A stretch of 35,389 nt of DNA. Source: Deltaproteobacteria bacterium. GTDB taxonomy: Bacteria; Desulfobacterota; Desulfobacteria; Desulfobacterales; UBA11574. Position numbers and translations under genes: made by a program. Position 1 is the stretch's first letter. Each line of letters opens with the position of its first letter. Below are positions 1 through 8,772 of the stretch, piece after piece. A model generated the notes under the pieces. The model saw nothing but the letters and a program-made list of their open reading frames with translations, made no database searches and was not told the DNA's origin. Location: positions 1-35,389 of the forward strand of contig JAFDEW010000004.1 in assembly GCA_019310125.1 (NCBI GenBank), given 5' to 3'.

Positions 1-11
1 GTTTCTCTCTT

Positions 12-818
12 TTACCTCACATAGGTTCTTGCACCGGCATACCGGGTCTTGAAATATTTCTTTGACAGTGAGGCGGCACATATTCTCCGGCCTTTCCCCG
101 GTGCATGTATAAATTTATTGCCACCGGTATATATGCCCACATGAGAAACTCTTTTACGTTTGGAGGTAGAAAAGAAAACAAGATCCCCGCTTTTGAGTTG
201 ACCTTTCTTAATGGGAATGCCGGCTCTGTATTGTTCTTTTGACGTACGCGGAAGATTCAGGCCGTTAATCCTGTACACCGCCATGGTAAGTCCGCTGCAA
301 TCAAAACCATGATCCGGTGAGGAACCGCCCCATTGATAGGGAAGACCGATAAAGCGCCTGGCGGTTTCCACAATTTCGTTTCTGAGATAACTTCCGCCAT
401 ATTTCCTCTGCCTTACCACCGCATAATCATGAGGACTTACCAGGTAATACTCATGGATGATTCCCGCGGCACGAATAGTTTCAGCCTTTGCGCGGGCCGC
501 CTGTTTTGAAGGATAATCCCCGAAACGAACCTTATAGATCCCTGTTTTGTGAACAAAATAATAGGCATCCACCCCATTGTCTTCTAATACCCTGGTGAGC
601 CGGATCGCGTTGTCCGGATTTGAAAAGGCGCCTACTTGGATAGAATAGCCCATCACGGCTAATCCTGTTTCCGGCATTTTGGGCTGTGAAGCCCGTGGCA
701 CAACAGGTTTGCCCCCGCAACCCGCTCCCAGCAGGAGGAAAGATACCACACAAAAAACAGGGGTCCATTTCGCCTTAAGCGTTGAGAACCGGCCTTGTCT
801 TTTCAGCGTTTGTTTCAT
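12..818 (-). CDS. SPOR + NlpC/P60 peptidoglycan hydrolase lipoprotein
   Basis: Predicted envelope lipoprotein of 268 aa that would cleave peptidoglycan peptides. The N-terminus is basic, followed by a hydrophobic stretch ending in LLGAGC, so Cys34 is the likely lipidated residue, although Gly at -3 is not ideal. Residues about 57-128 form a SPOR-like domain (YSIQVGAF near its start), a fold that binds denuded glycan in family members. Residues about 147-268 are an NlpC/P60 domain with the catalytic Cys in DCSGL (Cys174), His226 in SHVGIY and a third polar residue at His238. All catalytic positions are present, so it is probably active as a D,L-endopeptidase. It lies downstream of the glycosyltransferase on the same strand but 375 nt away, so co-transcription is uncertain. 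The family call is firm; the exact bond cleaved is inferred. Confidence 0.9.
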   Translation of the reverse strand: MKQTLKRQGRFSTLKAKWTPVFCVVSFLLLGAGCGGKPVVPRASQPKMPETGLAVMGYSIQVGAFSNPDNAIRLTRVLEDNGVDAYYFVHKTGIYKVRFGDYPSKQAARAKAETIRAAGIIHEYYLVSPHDYAVVRQRKYGGSYLRNEIVETARRFIGLPYQWGGSSPDHGFDCSGLTMAVYRINGLNLPRTSKEQYRAGIPIKKGQLKSGDLVFFSTSKRKRVSHVGIYTGGNKFIHAPGKGRRICAASLSKKYFKTRYAGARTYVR

Positions 819-1193
819 GGATAGTCCATAACTTTCATTTCCTGGAATCAGTAATTGGGCAAATAAAGGAGGTCAGACTTCATATTTACAAATCCACGAA
901 GCTTCTGTCAAACCAGTTGCAGACTTCAAAAAGCCCTAAAATTAAATAGTCGAAGTGTTCTTATCGCCTATCAGTTGAAATTATAACACAATTTTGAAGC
1001 ATCGAAAAGCCGGAGATGGATACCGGAAAGCACAAGTATTGGATGGATGATTTCAAACTGAAATCCAAACAGTTGCAAGGTGGTGCGGATACAAGATTTA
1101 AGGCAAGGTACCGAGATAACCTCAAGCCAGATCTTTGCTTTATTTTAAGGTACCACCCATTTTAGAGGTATGTTTAAAAAAATCAGAGCACTC
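819..1193. other. Intergenic gap with no supported gene
   Basis: This 375-nt gap separates the NlpC/P60 gene from the glycosyltransferase gene. The 74-aa plus-strand ORF that starts here runs mostly antisense to the glycosyltransferase and reads like a shadow. I saw no tRNA, terminator hairpin with a T-tract, or convincing promoter. Confidence 0.5.
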
Positions 1194-2621
1194 TCAGGCG
1201 GCTTTTGAAAATACTCTGGACGCGCCGGCTGTCGGAAGGGCCGCCGGCAGTTTAGACGGCTGGACAACTTTGTCGGGCAGTCCGCGGGTTAGCCAGCCAG
1301 ATCGGGAAGCCGTTATCAGTCCCCAGAGCGAAATCCAATACAGGCAGAACAACCAGTAAAAAGCATAGGGAATCGCCCATCTCCATCCGAACCACCCGCC
1401 GTAGCGCTTCTGATATACCAAAGCAGGTAAGGAAGCGCTGATAATACACGCTACCGCCAAGAGAAATAGCGTATGCACGGGAGCCATCAGCAGTTGGGCC
1501 ACCACAACGAATTTGAAGGCTTCGCTTAGGGTCATACGAACAAATTGGGTTGTGCTGAACAGTCGAATCCAGCAACTACCGCTATCAGTGGGTCGAAAAC
1601 GACCGATGATGAAAGTAAGCATCACCAGGTTTTCACGGACGTTACTTCGTGCCCATCTTAACAACATCCTGCGCAGACCCGTGAACGTGTTGGGTATCTT
1701 GGTCAATACCACGGCCTCACGCTGATAAACCACCCGAAAGCCGGAACTTAGGACCAGGTTAGTCATAGCGCGGTCTTCACCGATGGCGGCACGGTGCCCC
1801 ATAAAGGTTTGATGGATCCATTTCGGCAGTTGGGGGGTGATTACATCCGCTCGATAGGCTGAAAGTGCACCGGGCGTACAAAATACCCCACCGTAGACGC
1901 TCTGTCCGGCTCGGATGAAATCAAAGCCGCTGGTAAACGAAACTTCCATCATTTTAGGGATAGCGCCTTGGGCAAGATTCAACACACGCACATTGCCGGC
2001 CACTGCGCCCACACGAGGATCACTGATCAGAGGACTGACCAAATGACGGAGGGTATCGGGCAGCACTTCTGAATCGGAATCAATGGTCACATATACCTGC
2101 CCTATAGCTTGAGCGAACCCGGCCATCAACGCATGGCGTTTACCTCGGTTAACGGGCTGACGAATCAACCGCACTCGCCAGGGAAACTCTTTTTGAGCAG
2201 TTTTCATCCATTCCCACGTATCGTCCTGTGAGCCGTCATCAACACAAATCACCTGCATTTTTTCCATGGGGTACCGACTGTTCATCACCGATCGAACGGT
2301 GGGCAAAATCTGTCGGCCTTCGTTGTAGGCGGGTATCACTATAGTAACCGTGGGCAAGGCACTGTCGGACAGAGGCGCATAGGACCGGTAACGACAGGCA
2401 AACCAAATACGCCAGGCCAACGTAAAAAAAGTAAAGAGAGTTAATCCAACGGCTAAATATTTTATAGTGGACCAGGATTGCACAACCTTCCAGGATTCTA
2501 CAGATTTCAGTACGTCCACCTGCCACCAGGTCAAGGTTATTGCCGATATTAAAGTGAAAAGAAGAAGCCAAGGGAAAAAACTATCCGCCTTGAAGCGGTA
2601 TGAACCATTTGTGTTTACCAT
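1194..2621 (-). CDS. Processive-type family 2 glycosyltransferase, membrane bound
   Basis: A 475-aa inner-membrane glycosyltransferase of the GT2 group that includes hyaluronan, chitin-oligosaccharide, poly-GlcNAc and cellulose synthases. Two N-terminal membrane segments (about 16-36 and 53-75) precede the catalytic domain. It shows VIPAYNEG (95-102), DDGSQDDT (128-135), the metal/nucleotide-binding DSDSE (181-185), GED (281-283, catalytic-base region) and RW (322-323) in a degenerate QxxRW position (R-R-M-L-L-R-W). More hydrophobic segments follow at the C-terminus, as expected of a synthase that threads its polymer through the membrane. A basic C-terminal tail ends the protein. Its neighbours (LysM, ExeA-like ATPase, outer-membrane barrel, NlpC/P60) fit a role in cell-surface polysaccharide. 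The sugar donor and polymer cannot be determined from the motifs. Confidence 0.88.
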   Translation of the reverse strand: MVNTNGSYRFKADSFFPWLLLFTLISAITLTWWQVDVLKSVESWKVVQSWSTIKYLAVGLTLFTFFTLAWRIWFACRYRSYAPLSDSALPTVTIVIPAYNEGRQILPTVRSVMNSRYPMEKMQVICVDDGSQDDTWEWMKTAQKEFPWRVRLIRQPVNRGKRHALMAGFAQAIGQVYVTIDSDSEVLPDTLRHLVSPLISDPRVGAVAGNVRVLNLAQGAIPKMMEVSFTSGFDFIRAGQSVYGGVFCTPGALSAYRADVITPQLPKWIHQTFMGHRAAIGEDRAMTNLVLSSGFRVVYQREAVVLTKIPNTFTGLRRMLLRWARSNVRENLVMLTFIIGRFRPTDSGSCWIRLFSTTQFVRMTLSEAFKFVVVAQLLMAPVHTLFLLAVACIISASLPALVYQKRYGGWFGWRWAIPYAFYWLFCLYWISLWGLITASRSGWLTRGLPDKVVQPSKLPAALPTAGASRVFSKAA

Positions 2622-3151
2622 ATGTTACCTCTGATTTTATAAAATGTTCCGGAAGGTGATGACCTTTTTAGTATTACCAAATTCTGAGCTGCTTGCCGCC
2701 TAAAACAGGTCTCCGGTGGGGAGGGAGATAGGGTCAAACAGCCTGAACCTATCTGTGTTCATCCATAGAGTCCATAAGCGATGTATAATAAGACATCCCC
2801 CCAAAAAAACAATAGTAAGTTTACCCGGATCGCCACTTTTTTTATGGTTTGTTTCTCCGATTGTTACGATACGAATGGAAAAGGTGATTGCAATAGGTGT
2901 GCCAAGCAGAAGAGCTTCTCTATCTATTTAGTATTAATAGCATTATCGTTTGTTGTTGTATTAATGCATAAGGGATTATGAAGGGAAATACATACAAGTT
3001 CTGTAATAAAAAATTTAAGAGCTACACCTAACTGTCAATAATTATAGTATTTTTATATGAAGGAATTTACATACACCATGGATAGGGCTTGATGGCCCTT
3101 CCTGTAATATCCTATGTTTTCATCAAGTTGTAGAAATTTCGAGACATTGAA
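2622..3151. other. Intergenic gap; one doubtful small plus-strand ORF
   Basis: This 530-nt gap lies upstream of the glycosyltransferase and downstream of the barrel gene. A 66-aa plus-strand ORF (2781-2981) has a cysteine-containing middle (CNRCAKQK) and a hydrophobic C-terminal segment (YLVLIALSFVVVL), so it could be a tiny tail-anchored protein. It has no clear Shine-Dalgarno sequence and overlaps another open frame, so I do not call it. The glycosyltransferase promoter probably lies between 2622 and 2760. No riboswitch family was recognised. Confidence 0.3.
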
Positions 3152-4429
3152 CTATATCTGAAACTTTAGTTTAAATGACGTGGATAACGCATTGTAGGAG
3201 CTATTCCGGCAAATTTTATCATAATATTGGTCGTATCCTAACTCAAAGGAATAACTACTTTTTGGAAAAAACGAATAGGTGGCGTCCCAACTTAAACCCA
3301 CGGAGGTGTCCAATATCGCCGCATCCTGACTTCCATCAGTATTCCTCGTTTTAGAGTATCCCCCCCTTAAAGATAGATCGACCACATTGAAGATTCGACG
3401 ATAATTAATGGAGAGTGAGGCAGAGGGATTTTCTTTGCGTTCTCCATACCAATATCGATATTCGCCAAAACTTAACGTTGGGGTAATGGTGAGATTGGAA
3501 GCAGGGCGGATAGAGGAACTGATTCTATGCCAGAAGCTTTCAGTTTTTTTATTTGTATCAAACAGCTCCTGGCTATGAGAATATTTTGACGAAGCTGTCA
3601 TGTTAAAGGCCTTGCCTCCACAGTAATACAAAAAACCGGCATGGGTTTCTTTGTGCTTCCCTTGATAGTCTGTGTTGTCGGGTTTGATGCTATCCTCAGA
3701 TTCCTCCCTGGAATGAGAAAAAAAGAAGTTAATGGGCAAGGAATGGATTTTGTATTTCATTTCAAGGCCGTATTTATTGGTCAGATTTTGGGCGTGCAAA
3801 GGGTCGCGATCAACGTTGTCCCAAAACCTCGAGAAAAAAGTTTTTAAACCAATAGCCCCGATTTTTTTTTCTCCCCAAATCTCCACCCCTTGCTGATCGT
3901 TTTGTAAATCAACTTTTGTTTTAGTTTCCGTTTTCTTCTTATAATGGTTAGGATCGTTCAAATTTTTCCCCACATAGCGATACTCCACACCGTAATTAAA
4001 GCCATTTAAGTTTTGTTTTAAACGAAAAATCTCAAGATGCTTATCAGACTCATTGGAAGCTACATTTGACGGAAAGCAGGCCTGATCAAATTCGCAACTT
4101 TTTTGAAAAATATCGATTTCCGGCTTAAACGTTCCAAAAAAGTCAGCCTTTACATGAGATTTTAATAACACACCTTCAGGTCCGTTATAAATTACAACAG
4201 GTTGTAGCAAAGGGTCTTTGGCAGAAAAATCTGATGGATTAATTTGTGAATTTTTTACCGCTGGTTGTTTTTGGCACTGATTCCCGGAACGTTCCGCTGC
4301 TTTTACGGTGTTAACAGGAATGGGAAAGTAAGGATTCCAACACAAGATAACGAAAACCGGAATAAGCCATAGCGCACACAAGCGCACCTTGAAAGAAACT
4401 TCTTTTATGCGGATAAATAATCGTACCAT
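3152..4429 (-). CDS. Predicted outer-membrane beta-barrel protein
   Basis: About 425 aa. I start it at the ATG at 4429, because the track start at 4447 is a TTG; neither has a good ribosome site. The N-terminus is basic then hydrophobic (LCALWLIPVFVILC) and looks like a signal peptide. The rest is rich in alternating aromatic/polar stretches such as FNYGVEYRYVGKNL, NMTASSKYSHSQ and SYSFELGYDQYY. It ends in a short strand (STSFKLKFQI) typical of barrel C-termini. Length and composition are compatible with the outer-membrane proteins that accompany ExeA-like ATPases in exosortase/PEP-CTERM loci (TIGR03016-like), but I cannot confirm membership by eye. It sits 220 nt downstream of the LysM gene on the same strand. 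An inverted repeat about 110 nt upstream of its start may regulate it. The function, possibly polymer or protein passage through the outer membrane, is inferred from context. Confidence 0.6.
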   Translation of the reverse strand: MVRLFIRIKEVSFKVRLCALWLIPVFVILCWNPYFPIPVNTVKAAERSGNQCQKQPAVKNSQINPSDFSAKDPLLQPVVIYNGPEGVLLKSHVKADFFGTFKPEIDIFQKSCEFDQACFPSNVASNESDKHLEIFRLKQNLNGFNYGVEYRYVGKNLNDPNHYKKKTETKTKVDLQNDQQGVEIWGEKKIGAIGLKTFFSRFWDNVDRDPLHAQNLTNKYGLEMKYKIHSLPINFFFSHSREESEDSIKPDNTDYQGKHKETHAGFLYYCGGKAFNMTASSKYSHSQELFDTNKKTESFWHRISSSIRPASNLTITPTLSFGEYRYWYGERKENPSASLSINYRRIFNVVDLSLRGGYSKTRNTDGSQDAAILDTSVGLSWDATYSFFPKSSYSFELGYDQYYDKICRNSSYNALSTSFKLKFQI

Positions 4430-4442
4430 CGTTACGTTAAGA

Positions 4443-4458
4443 TGCAAAAAACGTGCAA
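4443..4458 (-). promoter_or_regulatory. Weak sigma-54-like sequence before the barrel gene
   Basis: Read on the minus strand this is TTGCACGTTTTTTGCA. It matches the -24/-12 pattern except for T in place of the first G of GG. It overlaps the TTG that the ORF track uses as the start, and it would give an almost leaderless mRNA for the ATG at 4429. A similar TTGCAT-N5-TTGCAT stretch occurs at 7567-7584 upstream of the ATPase. Tentative only. Confidence 0.2.
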
Positions 4459-4540
4459 AATCTAATAGTTCTATTTGATATTATTAACGTCGATAGATTC
4501 CAAATAGTTATCATAACGTTCCGATTGCATATCTCTAGTA

Positions 4541-4559
4541 TTTGACAATTTCTGTCAAA
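4541..4559. promoter_or_regulatory. Perfect inverted repeat TTTGACA-N5-TGTCAAA
   Basis: A perfect 7-bp inverted repeat with a 5-nt spacer lies in the gap between the LysM gene and the barrel gene, 112-130 nt upstream of the barrel ATG. Its size and position suit a dimeric transcription factor site. The arms differ from the TTTACA palindromes found in the signalling array, so a different regulator is likely. Confidence 0.5.
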
Positions 4560-4667
4560 GAAAGTGCCATCCTCCGTTAGGTTTTAAATTAGTTTTGCGA
4601 AATATAAAGGGAACGGAGAAAAACAACGGGGCTTAAACCTGTATTAGAAACGACCAAACATATTCGC

Positions 4668-5285
4668 CTATTCTATGGGTTTAAATAGCTCTATTGTATT
4701 GGAATCAACAAAATCCGGATCATTTTCTATTGGTCCATATAGTTCGACGGTAGCGGATTCTATTGACGGCAAGTCTGACTCTATCGGCTCAAACATTTCC
4801 GTTACATGGTTTTCCTTCGATGGCTTATCGGATTCAAAGGATGGAACACTTTTTTTGCGGATAAAAGAGGACAGGAAAGAAAGCGTCATGGGTTTGCGAT
4901 ATTTGATTAGATTTTCAGGAATAACGATATTATCATTGATGCTCATTCGGTTAGGATTAAGTTTAGGGTTGGCCTTGGATAAGGCCTTCCAATTTCTCCC
5001 GGAACCGGTATACCATTTTGCGATGATGAAAAGTGTCTCCCCCTTCCAGCGAACCCTGTGCACATAGAAGTTGGGAGCTGGTATGGGTGATGGTGACACA
5101 ACCGCTAAGGGACTCTCAGGAACCAAAGTAGCTGTTTCAGGTTTTTCCGGAACCGGTACAGGGAGCTTTTGTAATTTTGACCGGGAATGTGTTTTTTGGT
5201 AAGTACATCCGGTTAACACACTGAATATGATGAGAACCCGCAGACCCCTGGTTAGCCATATGGCAGACATTATTGTGGGTTTCAT
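4668..5285 (-). CDS. LysM-domain lipoprotein with C-terminal PIE repeats
   Basis: A 205-aa predicted lipoprotein. The signal peptide ends in VLTGC, giving Cys27 as the lipidation site. A proline-rich linker (about 41-72, with PVPVPEKPE and PSPIPAP) leads to a LysM-like module at about 74-126 (VHRVRWKGETLFIIAKWYTG ... NIVIPENL), a fold that binds GlcNAc-containing glycans. The last 45 residues carry three copies of a T-x-E-[ML]-[FY]-x-P-I-E motif, the final copy ending exactly at the stop codon. The start codon overlaps the stop of the upstream ATPase gene in an ATGA, so the two are translationally coupled and probably act together. It is likely an envelope anchor or periplasmic partner for the ATPase machine. 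The LysM call is solid; the role of the terminal repeats is unknown. Confidence 0.82.
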   Translation of the reverse strand: MKPTIMSAIWLTRGLRVLIIFSVLTGCTYQKTHSRSKLQKLPVPVPEKPETATLVPESPLAVVSPSPIPAPNFYVHRVRWKGETLFIIAKWYTGSGRNWKALSKANPKLNPNRMSINDNIVIPENLIKYRKPMTLSFLSSFIRKKSVPSFESDKPSKENHVTEMFEPIESDLPSIESATVELYGPIENDPDFVDSNTIELFKPIE

Positions 5286-7204
5286 AATTTGCTCTTAAGA
5301 TGGTTTAGATATGTTCGCACTCTTTGATTCTCGGGGTTGATATTCAGAGCCTTTTCAAGATTTTTAATACATTGGTTTGTTTTTCCTTGTTTTTGTTGAA
5401 CCACAGACAGATTGAAAAGGGCTTTGTCAAGATAGTCTGTCCTTGAATCAGTCACGAGAAGAAACATTTTTTCCGCATTCATATAATCCTTTTTTTCCGA
5501 ATAAATAAAGCCGAGATTAAAAAATGTATCAACAGAACGGTAATTAAGGTCTGCGGCGTTTTGGTATGCTTTGGTGGCTTTGGAATAGTCTTTGGATCGG
5601 GTATAAAGCTTTCCCAAATCAAAATGTGCCTCGGCGTTTTGAGGATCAATCTCAATGGCTTTAACTAGTAATCGTTCAGATTCTCTTGGATTTGTCCCTA
5701 AGAGACTGCCTGCCTGCCCTCGGAGAGCCTGCGAATAATACCCTTTAATTTTTTGAATAGTTAGCGGATGTAGGGCGATGATATCTTCAAACAATTCCAC
5801 GGATCGCTTGTAGTTTTTGTTGTTAAGTTCCTCCTTAGCCAGTTCCAGAACAATCGGTTTATTTGTCTTGGATTTGTCGTTGTGGGCTGCGCTTATGGAG
5901 AGAGGTGGTGCAGGCGTAGCACCCCTATCTGTTAATGTTTGTGAGGAAAAATTACGATCTGTTTTGATTGGGGATGATGCAGGCGCGGTGAGCACGGAAG
6001 TTGCTGCTTTCTGAACATTTTCTTTTGAGGATATCCCGTTTTTAGATGGCCCGGTCAGAATCATGACGATGACCGCTACCGTCACGGCAGAGCCCCATAA
6101 AACCATTTTTTTTTGCGTGCTTGAAACGGCAGAGCCCCAGAGAAGTAGTTTTTTTCGCACACGAGCAATTGAAGACTCTTTAACATCTTTGGTAGCATTT
6201 CCCTTATTATATTCTTTTGAATCCATTCTCTTTTCGGTACGTTCTGCTTGTCGAAGAGGGATGGATCGAGCATCTTGATTTGTTGGAGTCTCCATTCCCA
6301 TGCTCATCTGATTCTCAAAAGAATGCTTAACTAAGCGGGGCGAATGTTCATAGTATGACGGCTGGTATGGAAAATTTGAAACTGTGTTATTCTTGCTTTC
6401 ACTGGGGGGACTGAGTTCTTGGGAGCATTCCTCTATGATATCCGGAGTAATCTTTTTTAAACCTCGGACATAACCTGTTAAGAGAGCGTGATCGCAAATT
6501 TTGTTTATCAGTCGAGGATAGCCGTTAGAAAAACGATATACTTCTTGGACTGCCCTTCGCTTAAAGAGTTTCATCTCAGTACCGGCAACTTTCAATCGGT
6601 ATTTAATGTATTCAAAAGTTTCGATTTCTGACAAGGGGTTAATTTGGTAAGTCAGCATGATTCTTTGCCGAAGCGCACGGCATTCTTGTGAAGCCAAGGT
6701 TTGATTTATTTCGTTTTGCCCAACCAAGAATATGTTGATTAGTTTTTTCTCCGGAAGTTCTATGTTTGATAAAAGCCGAATATCTTCAAGAAGTTCTATT
6801 GACAATCTATGGGCTTCATCAATAATCAGAAGAACATTTTTATTATCCAAAAATACTTTATTTAAGAAATGGCTGAAGTAAACAATAAAATCTACTTTGT
6901 TATCAAATTTTTTGGAAATATTGAATGATATTGCAACAAAATTATAGAAATCGATGAGGCTTAAAAAAGGATTTGTTATGTTTGCAACGAGCGTATCGTC
7001 TTGGAGACTTTCTAACAATGCATTAACCAATGTAGTTTTACCCGTACCGACGTCTCCGGTAACAAGCAGGAAACCCTTCTGGTCTATTACACCATATTTT
7101 AAAGTTGCCAAGGCCTCCTTGTGCTTATCGCCAAGCCAAAGAAATTCTGGATCTGTGGTTAACTTAAACGGCTTTTTAACCAAGTTATAGTGAGATAGAT
7201 ACAT
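5282..7204 (-). CDS. ExeA-like AAA ATPase with transmembrane segment and TPR domain
   Basis: 640 aa. Residues 1-265 are an ExeA/GspA-type AAA ATPase. They show the family N-terminus (YNLVKKPFKLTTDPEFLWLG), Walker A GDVGTGKTT (50-58), Walker B LLIIDEAH (125-132) and the sensor/arginine-rich region RALRQRIMLTY. A charged linker leads to a membrane segment at about 368-385. The periplasmic part (about 455-640) contains tetratricopeptide repeats (AEAHFDLGKLYTRSKDYSKATKAYQNAADL and following). This architecture occurs in type II secretion helper proteins and in the secretion ATPase of exosortase/PEP-CTERM loci (TIGR03015-like). A near-perfect 10-residue repeat, KK[LM][LV]LWGSAV, occurs at 351-360 and 365-374 just before and inside the membrane segment. 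It overlaps the LysM lipoprotein by 4 nt. It probably energises or organises envelope export; the specific cargo is unknown. Confidence 0.85.
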   Translation of the reverse strand: MYLSHYNLVKKPFKLTTDPEFLWLGDKHKEALATLKYGVIDQKGFLLVTGDVGTGKTTLVNALLESLQDDTLVANITNPFLSLIDFYNFVAISFNISKKFDNKVDFIVYFSHFLNKVFLDNKNVLLIIDEAHRLSIELLEDIRLLSNIELPEKKLINIFLVGQNEINQTLASQECRALRQRIMLTYQINPLSEIETFEYIKYRLKVAGTEMKLFKRRAVQEVYRFSNGYPRLINKICDHALLTGYVRGLKKITPDIIEECSQELSPPSESKNNTVSNFPYQPSYYEHSPRLVKHSFENQMSMGMETPTNQDARSIPLRQAERTEKRMDSKEYNKGNATKDVKESSIARVRKKLLLWGSAVSSTQKKMVLWGSAVTVAVIVMILTGPSKNGISSKENVQKAATSVLTAPASSPIKTDRNFSSQTLTDRGATPAPPLSISAAHNDKSKTNKPIVLELAKEELNNKNYKRSVELFEDIIALHPLTIQKIKGYYSQALRGQAGSLLGTNPRESERLLVKAIEIDPQNAEAHFDLGKLYTRSKDYSKATKAYQNAADLNYRSVDTFFNLGFIYSEKKDYMNAEKMFLLVTDSRTDYLDKALFNLSVVQQKQGKTNQCIKNLEKALNINPENQRVRTYLNHLKSKL

Positions 7205-7932
7205 AAACTCTAGAATTTAATTAGTCTGCTATATAATATCGTGATTGCGAGTGTGACGGAAAATCCACCAACCTGATCAGCGCAACGGCTCCTAATTTCA
7301 TGAAATTTTATGTCCAGTTCCCCTAATACCGATAAGGTTTCTGAATCGCGTGTTGAACCTACTCGGTTTTTATTGAAATATATCTATATCAAATGGATGG
7401 ATGGTTTTTAGCCCATTTGTGTCAAGATTTGATAATAACCTGCGTCATGCTCTATTAACGTGTTGAACAATTCATGGGCAGAACTTCCGTCAAAATCACC
7501 AGCCAATTTCAGGTAGAGGCTGTCTTTGGTTTTATCTTGTCTAATTAAGCGGTTTCTGTTTTTATTATGCAAAATTCATGCAAAATCAGTAAGTTGTAAT
7601 GAATTGGTATGAATATTATACATTATCGGATAGTTATGTTTATCATAAAGAAAAGGCACCGATGCTAATTCGTCGAAAAACATCTAAAATTGTGGAATAA
7701 ATCACATAATATTTATTACATTTATTACACATATTTGTTAAAAACCTAAATCCTTATCTATTACATGGTGGTTGTAATGGATGCAATGTGTCGAGGGAAA
7801 AAAATTGACAAAGAAAATAGCCTAAGATAGGCAAATGGCAAATAACCAACCAATATTAAAAGAAATATAAGAGTTTATCTCGTACAGCCGGCCACTGTCC
7901 CGAATTGGATCTTATTACAGGCTACGAACCTG
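7205..7932. other. 728-nt gap with regulatory AT-rich DNA and a possible gene remnant
   Basis: This is the upstream region of the ATPase operon and the downstream side of the amidohydrolase. It is AT-rich. A TTGCAT-N5-TTGCAT direct repeat on the minus strand (7567-7584) resembles the sequence before the barrel gene. A short open frame (7408-7572, minus) is listed separately. I found no tRNA or clear terminator. Confidence 0.4.
7408..7572 (-). pseudogene. Short ORF, possible truncated small-protein gene
   Basis: An open frame of about 54 codons with TTG as the only possible start and an in-frame stop just upstream. Its translation includes YLKLAGDFDGSSAHELFNTL and ends in ILTQMG. The G-D-F-D-G-S-S-A-[HW]-E-L wording resembles the start of small STAS-like proteins I recall from delta-proteobacterial genomes, but the downstream half of such a domain is missing. 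It could be a remnant of such a gene or chance. No ribosome site is visible. Confidence 0.25.
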
Positions 7933-8772
7933 TTATAGCTTAAGCAGTCTTGCAGCGTTCTGTCCGCAAATAGCGTCGATCTCATCTTGCGGCAGCCCGG
8001 TTTTTTCAAGCTCCTTGAAATATCTTGCCGGCTTTATCAACGGAAAGTCACTGCCAAAAAGAATCTTTTCCAGGCCGGCAATCTCTTTTGCATACCGGTA
8101 TATTTGAGGATCATAAAGAAACGGGGATGCTGCCGTATCAAAATATACATTTTCAAGGGATTCTTTTACATCCTTTTTTAAAAGATTGAAAAAGAAAATT
8201 CCGCCGCCCCAATGAGCCAGAACGATTTTATTTTCCGGAAATCTCTTGATAAGATCGTAGATCTGTTTCATGGTATTCGGCGTTTTGCCCGGATAGATGT
8301 GTCCCACCGGTTCATTGGTGTGGATCAAAAAAGGCAGGTCCCTGTTGCGGCAGATTTCCATAAGCGGGACCAACTTATCCAGAGCGGTGTCGTTAATTCC
8401 GGATTCATAGAAAGCGATTTCTCCGATCCCCGAAAGCCCCCCTTCTATACAACGGACAGCTTCAGGAACGGCCTCTCCATGAAACGGGTCAAAACATCCC
8501 AAACCGATAAGCCGCTCCGGGTATCTGGCCACGACTTCCATAATGTAGTCGTTTTGAGCTTGGAATATTTCCTTTGTTTTCCATGGAAAACCAAACACAA
8601 CCGATTTATCGATACCCTGTTCATCCATTGAAGCCACGATCTCTGTTGCACCCACCAGTTTTGACCCGGGTGAACTATATAAAAGCTTGAATGCAGATTC
8701 ATTGGGAAAATATTTTTGTCTGTTTTCACGTATGGCTTTCGGGAAAATATGCGTATGAAAATCTATGATCAT
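7933..8772 (-). CDS. Amidohydrolase 2 family metal-dependent hydrolase
   Basis: A 279-aa TIM-barrel amidohydrolase (PF04909 type, the group that includes ACMSD-like decarboxylases and lactone hydrolases). The N-terminal metal ligands are in DFHTHIF (His6, His8). Further conserved points are LIHTNEP (His, strand 5), VLAHWGG (His, strand 6) and FGSDFPL (metal-binding Asp, strand 8). Length is usual for the family and all metal ligands appear present. It is a single gene with gaps on both sides and convergent orientation to the signalling array, so context gives no substrate. It probably acts in the cytosol on a small carboxylate or cyclic substrate; the reaction is not predictable from sequence alone. 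Confidence 0.85.
   Translation of the reverse strand: MIIDFHTHIFPKAIRENRQKYFPNESAFKLLYSSPGSKLVGATEIVASMDEQGIDKSVVFGFPWKTKEIFQAQNDYIMEVVARYPERLIGLGCFDPFHGEAVPEAVRCIEGGLSGIGEIAFYESGINDTALDKLVPLMEICRNRDLPFLIHTNEPVGHIYPGKTPNTMKQIYDLIKRFPENKIVLAHWGGGIFFFNLLKKDVKESLENVYFDTAASPFLYDPQIYRYAKEIAGLEKILFGSDFPLIKPARYFKELEKTGLPQDEIDAICGQNAARLLKL

Noticed and set aside
2640-2760. Possible riboswitch (CTCCGGTGGGGAGG reminded me of a cyclic-di-GMP aptamer)
   Set aside because: The other invariant GEMM segments and the two-helix layout are missing on either strand.
2781-2981. 66-aa plus-strand ORF with a hydrophobic C-terminus
   Set aside because: It has no ribosome site, a competing open frame and no family match. 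Noted in the gap entry but not called as a gene.
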